Shown: in pieces, positions 38,185 to 46,137 of the stretch
Numbering within the stretch: position 1 is the first letter of the stretch
Layout of the letters: each line of letters begins with the position of its first letter
NCBI RefSeq assembly: GCF_001269345.1
Contig: NZ_CXOP01000001.1
Span: 62,001 to 126,000, forward strand
DNA from: Limnohabitans sp. 2KL-27
GTDB taxonomy: Bacteria > Pseudomonadota > Gammaproteobacteria > Burkholderiales > Burkholderiaceae_C
DNA: 64,000 bases
Direction: 5' to 3'
Program-made: the position numbers and the translations under genes
The notes under the pieces: model-generated
What the model was told of the DNA's origin: nothing
What the model saw: only the letters and a program-made list of their open reading frames with translations
Databases searched by the model: none

Positions 38185-39111
38185 ATGCAAGCGCAACATC
38201 GGTCACTCGGTGAAGGTCGGCTCCACTTCCAGCACGGTCCTATGGACATAGTTCTCGGCGCCAGTGGAGACTTTGCTGCTTTGCAGCAGGCTCATGCGCA
38301 AGCGTGGGAGCGTTTTCGTGGCCTTCTGCAGGAGCTGGTTGATGAGCTGCCTGGATTACAGGCCCCGGTGGATGGACTTTGCACGTTGCGCGGCACAGTG
38401 GCTCGCCGCATGTGGGCCGCTGCTGAGGTGCACAGGCCGGCTTTTGTTACGCCTATGGTGGCAGTGGCCGGTGCTGTGGCTCAGGAGCTGCTGCTTGCCT
38501 ACGATCGCCCAGGAATTAACCGTGCTTGGGTCAACAACGGGGGTGACATCGCCCTACACCTTACGCCAGGCACGTCCTTTCGCATCGGTCTTTTAGCTCA
38601 AATTGAGCGTCAGGCGCAGTGGCACGATGCTGGCGGTTTGCAGATTGATGGCAAGTTTGATGTCACCCACGAGAGTGGGGTGCGTGGTGTCGCAACCAGC
38701 GGATGGCGCGGGCGAAGCTTCTCCCTTGGCATAGCAGACAGTGTGACGGTACTGGCTGCATCCTGCGCCGAAGCAGATGCAGCGGCCTCGCTTATCGCCA
38801 ATGCGGTCAATGTAGACGTGTTGGGGATCAAGCGGATGCCGGCTAACCAGCTTAAGGACAACAGCGATCTTGGCAATATCCCCGTCACCGTAGATGTGCC
38901 ACAACTCACGCCCAGCGAAGCATCCGAGGCGCTGCTTGCGGGACGTAAACACGCCATGGCATTACTAGAGGCTGGCCATATCCAAGCCTGTTTTATCACC
39001 TGCCAGGGCTGGACCGTGTCTACCCAAACCGGCGGCGCCGTGCCGCTGGCCCTCAACTCCTTAAAAAGGACAAGCGCCTCGGGCCAGTCGGCCTGCGTGC
39101 TGGAGCTTTAA
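38185..39111 (+). CDS. UPF0280 family protein, ApbE-like
   Basis: A 308-residue protein starting 2 bases after the reductase stop. NNGGDIALHL matches the metal/FAD-binding NxGGDI motif of ApbE flavin transferases, and SVTVLAASCAEADAAASLI matches the ApbE C-terminal motif. The UPF0280 family has no established reaction that I know of. Since the homologous reductase carries covalent flavin, a role as its dedicated flavin transferase is attractive, although canonical ApbE proteins are exported and this one has no signal peptide. Confidence 0.78.
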   Translation: MQAQHRSLGEGRLHFQHGPMDIVLGASGDFAALQQAHAQAWERFRGLLQELVDELPGLQAPVDGLCTLRGTVARRMWAAAEVHRPAFVTPMVAVAGAVAQELLLAYDRPGINRAWVNNGGDIALHLTPGTSFRIGLLAQIERQAQWHDAGGLQIDGKFDVTHESGVRGVATSGWRGRSFSLGIADSVTVLAASCAEADAAASLIANAVNVDVLGIKRMPANQLKDNSDLGNIPVTVDVPQLTPSEASEALLAGRKHAMALLEAGHIQACFITCQGWTVSTQTGGAVPLALNSLKRTSASGQSACVLEL

Positions 39112-39113
39112 CC

Positions 39114-39755
39114 ATGATCGAGATACGAAGAATTCACACCCATGTTGAAGACATATTTCACGAATTTGGTCCTGTCGCTGCGACGCCGCAGCGCCGTGGC
39201 TTCATTGCTGCGGTTTTGACCAATCCCTTTGCCGGCCGATACGTGGATGACATATTGCCCATGATGGAAGCGCTCAACTCCGTTGGCCCCCAGATGGCCC
39301 ACCAATTACTCACGGCTATGGCGGTGCAGCGTGAGCAGATCGAGGGTTATGGCAAGGGTGCCATCGTGGGTGAAGCTGGCGAGCTCGAGCACGGTGCGCT
39401 GTGGCACGTGCCCGGTGGATATGCCATGCGTGAATTGTTGGGCTGGGACGGCGACCGCGTCGCCTACATGGCGGGCAAAGGCCAAGATAAGACAGGACAG
39501 CCTGGTAACGCTATATCGATTGTGCCGTCCACCAAAAAAGTGGGCCCACCCGGTTGCACCCTTGACATACCTCTGACCCACATCAACGCCAGCTACGTTC
39601 GCAGCCACTTCGATGCCATAGAAGCGCGCGTGCCGGGAGCCCCATTTCCGGACGAAGTTGTGTTCCTGCTGGCCATGTCTACAGGACCTCGCGTGCACGC
39701 TCGTGTGGGAGGGCTCAAGGCTGCCGATATTGCCAAATGGGACGGTCTGCGCTGA
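39114..39755 (+). CDS. Amino acid synthesis (DUF1185) family protein, copy 1
   Basis: A 213-residue protein starting 2 bases after the previous stop. It has the family block GYGKGAIVGEAGELEHGALW, then PSTKKVGPPG and SHFDAIEARVP. The family name comes from annotation, not from a known reaction; structures of relatives show a chorismate-mutase-like fold. The next gene is a paralogue, sharing IVGEAGELEH, RSHFDAIEARV and a GGL-(K/Q)A-(A/S)-(D/E)I ending. No signal peptide. Candidate catalyst or subunit for a step in the heterocycle pathway. Confidence 0.75.
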   Translation: MIEIRRIHTHVEDIFHEFGPVAATPQRRGFIAAVLTNPFAGRYVDDILPMMEALNSVGPQMAHQLLTAMAVQREQIEGYGKGAIVGEAGELEHGALWHVPGGYAMRELLGWDGDRVAYMAGKGQDKTGQPGNAISIVPSTKKVGPPGCTLDIPLTHINASYVRSHFDAIEARVPGAPFPDEVVFLLAMSTGPRVHARVGGLKAADIAKWDGLR

Positions 39756-39793
39756 AGCGGGGCCAAGATTAATTGCATCAAATAAGGAATGCC

Positions 39794-40378
39794 ATGACAA
39801 CCAAGATCAGAAAACTTCTTGTCCAGGTGGACGAAATCCGCATCGAAATGGGCCAGGCCGTGAATCCGCCTACTCGCCGTGCAGTGGCGATGGCCGTGAT
39901 CGAAAACCCTTACGCGGGTCGATACGAGCAGAACCTGGACGCGCTGATCACCATCGGCGAAGAACTAGGTGCATTGCTGGGCGAGAAGTGTGTGCAAGCG
40001 CTGGGTATCACACCGGGTCAGGCTCAGAGTTACGGCAAGGCAGCCATTGTGGGTGAGGCGGGTGAATTGGAGCATGCCGCCGCCATCCTGCACCCTAAGT
40101 TGGGCGCGCCGCTACGCATGGCAGTGGAAAAAGGTGCTGCATTGGTGCCATCCAGCAAGAAACGCGGTGGCATGGGTACAGCCATCGACGTGCCGCTGGG
40201 CCACAAGGACGCCGCATTTGTGCGCAGTCACTTTGACGCGATAGAAGCACGTGTGTGCGATGCGCCGCGCTCCAATGAAATTGTTGTTGCAGTAGCAGTC
40301 ACCGACAGCGGGCGTCCTTTGCCGCGTATCGGTGGCCTTCAGGCCAGTGAGATCAAAGGCCTAGATGGTTTGAGGTGA
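39794..40378 (+). CDS. Amino acid synthesis (DUF1185) family protein, copy 2
   Basis: A 194-residue paralogue of the upstream gene. It starts at the ATG at 39794, which has AAGGA 6 bases ahead. The core SYGKAAIVGEAGELEHAAAI, PSSKKRGGMG, DVPLGHKDA and RSHFDAIEARVCDAP are shared with copy 1, but the copy 1 insert around residues 105-120 is missing. Two diverged copies in tandem suggest a heteromer or two related reactions. Confidence 0.75.
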   Translation: MTTKIRKLLVQVDEIRIEMGQAVNPPTRRAVAMAVIENPYAGRYEQNLDALITIGEELGALLGEKCVQALGITPGQAQSYGKAAIVGEAGELEHAAAILHPKLGAPLRMAVEKGAALVPSSKKRGGMGTAIDVPLGHKDAAFVRSHFDAIEARVCDAPRSNEIVVAVAVTDSGRPLPRIGGLQASEIKGLDGLR

Positions 40379-40434
40379 TGGGCTTCGGCCCGATGTAAGC
40401 GTGAAAGTACTTTAACCCCCTGAAAGGAATGACC

Positions 40435-41649
40435 ATGTTCAAGTTAAATGTCCAGGCAAAAATCCGGCCGATGATCGCGGGCGCAGCTGGCCTGTTGGTC
40501 GCGGTGAGCGCACAGTCACAGAGCGTGTTGAAAATCGGTGAGGTCAATAGCTACAAGGCTCAACCTGCCTTTTTGGAGCCCTACAAAAAAGGCATGCAGC
40601 TGGCGGTTGACGAGGTGAATGCGACTGGCGGGGTGCTGGGCCGCAAAATCGAGCTGATCACCCGGGACGACAACGCTAACCCAGGTGATGCCGTGCGTGC
40701 AGCAGAGGAACTGTTGTCGCGTGAGCGTGTTGATGTGCTGACAGGCTCATTCCTTTCTCACATCGGCTTGGCTTTGACAGACTTCGCCAAGCAAAAAAAG
40801 GTGTTTTTCCTCGCTGGTGAACCGCTCACTGACAAAATCGTGTGGGAAAACGGCAACCGTTACACCTTCCGTCTGCGTACCTCCACCTACATGCAGGTGG
40901 CCATGCTCATGCCCGACGCGGCGGCTATGAAGAAAAAGCGCTGGGCCATCGTTTATCCTAACTACGAATACGGCCAGTCGGCCGCCGCCAGCTTCAAGAA
41001 GCTGCTCAAGGCTGCGCAGCCTGATGTGGAATTTGTCGCGGAGCAGGCACCTCCTTTGGGCAAGGTAGATGCTGGCAGCGTCGTGCAAGCTTTGGCCGAT
41101 GCCAAGCCCGACGCCATTTTCAACGTACTTTTTGGTGCTGACTTGGCCAAGTTTGTGCGTGAGGGCAACACCCGCGGCCTGTTCAAGGGCAAGGACGTGG
41201 TCAGTCTTCTGACCGGCGAGCCAGAGTATCTCGACCCGCTCAAGGACGAAGCACCTGACGGCTGGCTTGTCACTGGGTACCCCTGGTACAGCATCAAGAC
41301 GCCAGAGCATGAGGCCTTCCGCAGCTCGTACGAAGCCAAGTTCAAGGAATATCCGCGTCTGGGGTCTGTGGTCGGCTACTCGTCCATCAAGTCCATCGTA
41401 GAAGGTGTGAAGAAGGCGGGATCGACTGACACCGAAAAAATGATCACAGCCTTCCGAGGTCTGAATGTCGTGACTCCCTTCGGTCCCATCGTTTACCGCG
41501 CTGAAGATCATCAGTCCACCATGGGTGCATATGTGGGCCGCACCAAAAATGAAGGCGGCAAGGGCGTGATGGTCAATTCGCGATACATGGATGGTGCCAA
41601 GTTTTTACCTTCAGCCGCAGAAGTTAAGAAGATGCGTCCTGCGGACTGA
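40435..41649 (+). CDS. Branched-chain-type ABC transporter substrate-binding protein
   Basis: A 404-residue periplasmic binding protein of the LivJ/UrtA type. A signal peptide (MIAGAAGLLVAVSAQSQS) precedes VLKIGEVNSYKAQPAFLEPY, and RAAEELLSRERVDVLTGSF and WAIVYPNYEYGQSAAASFKK are family landmarks. The second of two close ATGs (40429, 40435) is chosen because AAAGGA lies at the right distance from it. Encoded inside the island, so the ligand is probably the nicotinate-like substrate (inference). Confidence 0.9.
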   Translation: MFKLNVQAKIRPMIAGAAGLLVAVSAQSQSVLKIGEVNSYKAQPAFLEPYKKGMQLAVDEVNATGGVLGRKIELITRDDNANPGDAVRAAEELLSRERVDVLTGSFLSHIGLALTDFAKQKKVFFLAGEPLTDKIVWENGNRYTFRLRTSTYMQVAMLMPDAAAMKKKRWAIVYPNYEYGQSAAASFKKLLKAAQPDVEFVAEQAPPLGKVDAGSVVQALADAKPDAIFNVLFGADLAKFVREGNTRGLFKGKDVVSLLTGEPEYLDPLKDEAPDGWLVTGYPWYSIKTPEHEAFRSSYEAKFKEYPRLGSVVGYSSIKSIVEGVKKAGSTDTEKMITAFRGLNVVTPFGPIVYRAEDHQSTMGAYVGRTKNEGGKGVMVNSRYMDGAKFLPSAAEVKKMRPAD

Positions 41650-41710
41650 TATTAGGCACTTAACGAACGAGGCGCTGTATGTCTGAATTGTTGAACTCTG
41701 CAGAGGTGCT

Positions 41711-43606
41711 ATGAACTTCTCAGGCTTAGTTGTCCAGTTGCTCAATGGACTGGCTGGCGCTTCGTCGCTGTTTCTGGTCGCGGCCGGGTTGTCACTTATT
41801 TTTGGTGTCACCCGGATCGTGAACTTCGCACACGGCTCCTTCTACATGGTGGGTGTTTATGTAGCCTACGTGCTGGTGGACAAACTGGAATGGCTGGGCT
41901 TCTGGTTCGCCGTGCCCATTGCAGCCATCACCGTGGGCCTGCTGGGGGTTATCGTGGAGATGACGCTGCTGCGGCGCATCTACCGCGCACCAGAATTGTT
42001 CCAATTGCTCGCTACCTTTGCCTTGGTCTTGGTCATCAAGGATGGCGTTTTGTGGCTGTTTGGCCCTGAGGAATTGCTTGGCCCGCGCGCTCCCGGCATG
42101 ACCGGATCTGTAGAAATCCTCGGGCGTCAGTTCCCAACTTATGACCTGTTTCTAATTGTGGTCGGTCCCATCGTGCTGGGCCTCCTGTGGACACTTTTGA
42201 CGCGCACTCGCTGGGGTACCTTGGTACGCGCTGCTACCCAAGACCGCGAAATGGTGGGTGCCTTGGGCGTTAATCAGGCATGGCTGTTCACTGCGGTATT
42301 CGCCCTAGGTGCCATGCTGGCTGGGTTAGGCGGTGCGTTGCAATTGCCGCGCGAACCTGCAAACCTGGAGATGGATCTGCACATCATTGGCTCCGCCTTT
42401 GTAGTGGTGGTGGTCGGTGGTATGGGCTCCATAACTGGGGCCTTTATCGCCGCATTGCTGATCTCCGAGATTAAGGCCATCTGTATCTGGCTAGGTCTGA
42501 TCGAGGTGTTTGGCATCGAAATTTCCTTCTCCAAGCTCACCTTGGTTGCCGAATTCGTGGTTATGGCGGTGGTGCTGGTTGTGCGGCCTTGGGGCCTGAT
42601 GGGCAAGCAACAATCTGTTTCCCGTGTCATGGGCGAAGCAGAGATGCCCATACGACCTGCCGACAAGCTCTTCATGTCCGGCGTTGCGATGTTGACCTTG
42701 GTGCTGTTGGTTTTGCCTCAAGCCACCAGCGGATCGCCTTATGTGGTCGTGCTCGTGATCGATCTTCTGATCGCCGCACTGTTCGCCGCTAGTCTGCATT
42801 TCATCATGGGGCCTGCGGGGATGCATTCCTTTGGCCATGCCGCGTACTTCGGCCTAGGCGCCTACGCAGCAGCGCTAGTTGTGCGCAAGCTGGGCTTGTC
42901 CATGGAAATGGCCTTGGTGCTGGCACCTGTGGTGGCCGGGCTCGGAGCCATTATTGTGGGCTGGTTCAGTGTTCGGCTTTCGGGCGTATACCTGGCCATG
43001 CTGACGCTGGCCTTTGCTCAGATTGTTTGGGCCGGCGTGTACCAGTGGGACGCATTCACTGGCGGCAGCAATGGTTTGACCGGTGTATGGCCTGCTGAGT
43101 GGCTGTCCGACAAAACGGCTTATTACTACCTGACCTTGGTGCTGGTGGCAGTTTCATTGTGGGCTTTGCGACGCATGTTGTTCTCACCCTTTGGCTATGC
43201 GTTACGGGCGGGACGCGACTCTTTCCTGCGAGCCGATGCCATCGGAATGAACGTCAAAGCAATGCAGTGGATGGCCTTTGTGATCGCGGGCGCGTTTGCT
43301 GGTGTAGCCGGTGCGCTGTTCGCCTTTTCCAAGGGAAGTATTTCGCCGGAAGCGCTGAACGTTAGCCGCTCAGTGGATGGCCTGGTGATGGTCCTGTTAG
43401 GGGGCATCCAGACCCTTGCCGGACCTGTGGTGGGTGCGGTCAGCTATACCTGGCTACACGACGTTATGGCGCGTACTACCGAATATTGGCGTGCCTTGTT
43501 AGGCGCGGTGATCCTGATCTTGGTGCTCTTATTCCCACAAGGCATTGCTGGCTTCTTCCGGCAATTGCTGGACCTTCGCCGAGCAAAAACGGAGGTAACT
43601 CAATGA
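41711..43606 (+). CDS. Fused LivH-LivM type ABC permease
   Basis: A 631-residue permease. Residues 1 to about 290 match LivH (QLLNGLAGASSLFLVAAGLS, then a GLGGALQLPREPANL coupling region). Residues about 310-631 match LivM (GPAGMHSFGHAAYFGLGAYA, then ALRAGRDSFLRADAIGMNVK). These are separate genes in most such transporters; here one polypeptide supplies both halves. The stop overlaps the ATPase start (ATGA). Confidence 0.92.
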   Translation: MNFSGLVVQLLNGLAGASSLFLVAAGLSLIFGVTRIVNFAHGSFYMVGVYVAYVLVDKLEWLGFWFAVPIAAITVGLLGVIVEMTLLRRIYRAPELFQLLATFALVLVIKDGVLWLFGPEELLGPRAPGMTGSVEILGRQFPTYDLFLIVVGPIVLGLLWTLLTRTRWGTLVRAATQDREMVGALGVNQAWLFTAVFALGAMLAGLGGALQLPREPANLEMDLHIIGSAFVVVVVGGMGSITGAFIAALLISEIKAICIWLGLIEVFGIEISFSKLTLVAEFVVMAVVLVVRPWGLMGKQQSVSRVMGEAEMPIRPADKLFMSGVAMLTLVLLVLPQATSGSPYVVVLVIDLLIAALFAASLHFIMGPAGMHSFGHAAYFGLGAYAAALVVRKLGLSMEMALVLAPVVAGLGAIIVGWFSVRLSGVYLAMLTLAFAQIVWAGVYQWDAFTGGSNGLTGVWPAEWLSDKTAYYYLTLVLVAVSLWALRRMLFSPFGYALRAGRDSFLRADAIGMNVKAMQWMAFVIAGAFAGVAGALFAFSKGSISPEALNVSRSVDGLVMVLLGGIQTLAGPVVGAVSYTWLHDVMARTTEYWRALLGAVILILVLLFPQGIAGFFRQLLDLRRAKTEVTQ

Positions 43607-44397
43607 GTCTTCTTAAAGTCGAAAACCTGGGCAAGTCCTTTGGTGGAGTCAAGGCCGTTGACGGCATCAATTTCGAGCTAAAGGCCGGTGAATTGCTGGC
43701 CCTTATAGGCCCTAATGGCGCAGGGAAGTCCACTACTTTCAACATGGTCAACGGCCAGCTCAAAGCCGATCGTGGTTCCATACAATTTGCTGGAACTGAA
43801 CTGGTGGGTTTACAGCCCCGCGAAATCTGGCGTTTGGGCGTAGGACGGACCTTCCAGATCGCCGCTACCTTCTCGTCACTGACGGTGGTAGAAAACGTTC
43901 AGATGGCCTTGTTGTCTCAAGACAGACGGCTCTTTTCCTTGTGGCCGGCGACGGCAAAACACCGCCGCAGTGATGCACTGGACTTGCTAGACATGGTGGG
44001 TATGGCTTCACAGGCCGACCGACCTTGTAGTGTGCTGGCCTACGGTGACGTCAAGCGGGTGGAGCTGGCAGTGGCGATGGCCAACAGCCCGAAGCTGTTG
44101 CTGATGGACGAGCCAACCGCTGGTATGGCACCCAAGGAACGTAACGAGCTGATGGCATTGACCAAGAAACTGGTGATTGAGCGCGGCTTGGCCGTGCTGT
44201 TCACCGAACACAGTATGGACGTGGTGTTCGCCTACGCCGACCGCATGGTGGTTCTGGCGCGGGGTCGTCTGATCGCCGAAGGACCGCCCCACGTGATCCG
44301 CGATCATCCGAAGGTGCAAGAGGTGTATTTCGGCTCGGGCAAGACTTTCGAGAAAGCCCGTGGCAGTGACAAAGCGAAACAGGAGCAAGCGGCATGA
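43603..44397 (+). CDS. Branched-chain-type ABC transporter ATP-binding protein (LivG)
   Basis: A 264-residue LivG ATPase. Walker A is GPNGAGKST, the signature region is SVLAYGDVKRVELAVAMANS, in which the usual LSGGQQ is replaced by LAYGD (commonly LSYG in this group), and Walker B is LLLMDEPTAGMAP. A GGAGG box lies ahead of the ATG at 43603. It pairs with the LivF ATPase that overlaps its stop by 4 bases. Confidence 0.93.
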   Translation: MSLLKVENLGKSFGGVKAVDGINFELKAGELLALIGPNGAGKSTTFNMVNGQLKADRGSIQFAGTELVGLQPREIWRLGVGRTFQIAATFSSLTVVENVQMALLSQDRRLFSLWPATAKHRRSDALDLLDMVGMASQADRPCSVLAYGDVKRVELAVAMANSPKLLLMDEPTAGMAPKERNELMALTKKLVIERGLAVLFTEHSMDVVFAYADRMVVLARGRLIAEGPPHVIRDHPKVQEVYFGSGKTFEKARGSDKAKQEQAA

Positions 44398-45143
44398 CAG
44401 CCCCCCAAGTTATCAGCCCGGAAATACTGCTGGACGCTCACGGCCTAAAGGCTTGGTACGGCGCGGCGCAGATCCTGTATGACATCAACCTGCAAGTCGG
44501 ACGTGGTGAAGTGGTGGCCCTCATGGGACGAAACGGTGCTGGCAAGTCCACCACACTCAAGACGCTCATGGGCCTGATGGACAAACGCAAGGGCACGGTT
44601 AGTTTCATGGGCCACGATGTGTCGGATGCGCAGCCACACCTGATCGCCTCGCTGGGGATGGGCTTTGTGCCGGAAGACCGAAGGGTATTCACCGACCTGA
44701 CAGTGACCGAGAACCTCGAGGTGGGGCGCCAGCCAGCACGCCGTTGGCCCGATGGTCGGTCCGCACCCACATGGACGCCACAGGATCTGTACAAACTGTT
44801 TCCCAATCTTGGCGAAATGCCTGATCGTCCTGGTGGGAGCATGAGCGGTGGTGAGCAGCAGATGCTCACTGTGGCCCGCACGCTTATGGGAAACCCATTC
44901 CTAGTCTTGCTCGATGAGCCGTCGGAGGGTGTGGCGCCGGTCATTGTCGAGCAAATGGCCCAGATGATCCAGGAGCTCAAGAGCAAAGGTGTGAGCATTT
45001 TTCTTTCTGAGCAAAACCTTCACTTTGCCGAATTGGTGTCCGATCGAGCATACGTGCTTGAAAAAGGCCAAATCCGTTTTGAAGGCACGATCGCCGAGTT
45101 GTCCCGCGCTGAGGATATACGCCGCGCCTACCTCAGTGTCTGA
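44394..45143 (+). CDS. Branched-chain-type ABC transporter ATP-binding protein (LivF)
   Basis: A 249-residue LivF ATPase. Walker A is GRNGAGKSTTLKTLMG, the signature is MSGGEQQML and Walker B is FLVLLDEPSEGVAP, with the LivF-specific VPEDRRVFTDLTVTENLEVG. It completes the island transporter of receptor, fused permease and two ATPases. Confidence 0.93.
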   Translation: MTAPQVISPEILLDAHGLKAWYGAAQILYDINLQVGRGEVVALMGRNGAGKSTTLKTLMGLMDKRKGTVSFMGHDVSDAQPHLIASLGMGFVPEDRRVFTDLTVTENLEVGRQPARRWPDGRSAPTWTPQDLYKLFPNLGEMPDRPGGSMSGGEQQMLTVARTLMGNPFLVLLDEPSEGVAPVIVEQMAQMIQELKSKGVSIFLSEQNLHFAELVSDRAYVLEKGQIRFEGTIAELSRAEDIRRAYLSV

Positions 45144-45171
45144 GACACCTCACCCCCACGGAGCAAAAACC

Positions 45172-45615
45172 ATGAGCAGGCCCCCGAACTCCGGCGAGTA
45201 TCGCGTAACCGATCAAGTCGGCCACCTGTTGCGCCGGGCGTACCAGCGGCATACCGCTATTTTTCAGTCGGTGGTACCTGCCAGCAAGCTCAGTGCTGCT
45301 CAGTTTGTGGTTCTATGCGCTGTGCGTGACCACCAAAGCGCGACCATACGCGATATCGTGGACGCGACCGCTATGGACGAGCCGACCGTGCGTGGCATCG
45401 TCGAGCGCCTCAAGTGGACAGACCTTGTGCATGTAGCCCACGAGCCTGGGGACAAACGTCATGCCATCGTCACCCTGAGTGTGTTGGGTCAGTCTGCAGT
45501 CACCGACACACTGCCATACGCGCAACAGATTTCGGAGCTCACCTTTGGCGATCTGAACGCGAGCGAACGCCAGCAGTTAACCGATCTCTTGCGCCGCATA
45601 AGTGGTGCTGCCTGA
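45172..45615 (+). CDS. MarR-family transcriptional regulator
   Basis: A 147-residue MarR-type winged-helix protein. Residues about 20-125 carry SAAQFVVLCAVRDHQSATIR, DEPTVRGIVERLKWTDLV and the wing EPGDKRHAIVTLS. GGAG lies 9 bases before the ATG. MarR proteins in aromatic-degradation clusters commonly repress their operon until the substrate or a CoA/hydroxylated intermediate binds. Encoded between the transporter and the dehydrogenase genes of one operon. Confidence 0.9.
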   Translation: MSRPPNSGEYRVTDQVGHLLRRAYQRHTAIFQSVVPASKLSAAQFVVLCAVRDHQSATIRDIVDATAMDEPTVRGIVERLKWTDLVHVAHEPGDKRHAIVTLSVLGQSAVTDTLPYAQQISELTFGDLNASERQQLTDLLRRISGAA

Positions 45616-45624
45616 CGTCCGGCC

Positions 45625-46137
45625 ATGGCCGCAATTCCTCAATTTACTCACCCCATTGAACTTTTGGTCAATGGCGCAAACCACCGGTTGACTGTGGGTG
45701 GCTCTGCCACCTTGTTGCAGGTCTTGCGAAACGATCTGGGTCTCAATGGCCCTAAATATGGCTGTGGTTTTGGCCAGTGTGGTGCCTGTACGGTGCATGT
45801 TGATGGTGTGGCTGCCCGCGCCTGTGTTATTCCCGCAGCCAAAGTTCAGGGACGGGACATCACCACCTTGGAGGGCTTAGGTGATCGACTGCGGCCGCAT
45901 CTGGTGCAAAGCGCCTTCATTCAGGCCCAAGCAGCGCAGTGTGGTTATTGCTTGAACGGGATGATCATGACGACCGTCGCACTCTTGGCCCAAAACCCTC
46001 ATCCTAGCCAGCAAGCCGTGCGTGATGCCCTCTCGGGCAATTTATGCCGTTGCGGTACCCACGTCGAGATCTTGGCAGCGGTTGAGCACGCCGTGGCCAT
46101 GATGGCGAATACAACTTCCGACATGGCCCAGAGATGA
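45625..46137 (+). CDS. nicA: Nicotinate-dehydrogenase-type [2Fe-2S] subunit
   Basis: A 170-residue small subunit of the molybdenum hydroxylase family, similar to NicA of Pseudomonas putida. The plant-type cluster is CGFGQCGACTVHVDG and the second is QCGYCLNGMIM...CRCGTH. It takes electrons from the molybdenum site in the next gene product and hands them to its haem domains. Overlaps the large-subunit start by 4 bases. Other members of this class act on isoquinoline and related N-heterocycles, so the substrate is not proven. Confidence 0.88.
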   Translation: MAAIPQFTHPIELLVNGANHRLTVGGSATLLQVLRNDLGLNGPKYGCGFGQCGACTVHVDGVAARACVIPAAKVQGRDITTLEGLGDRLRPHLVQSAFIQAQAAQCGYCLNGMIMTTVALLAQNPHPSQQAVRDALSGNLCRCGTHVEILAAVEHAVAMMANTTSDMAQR

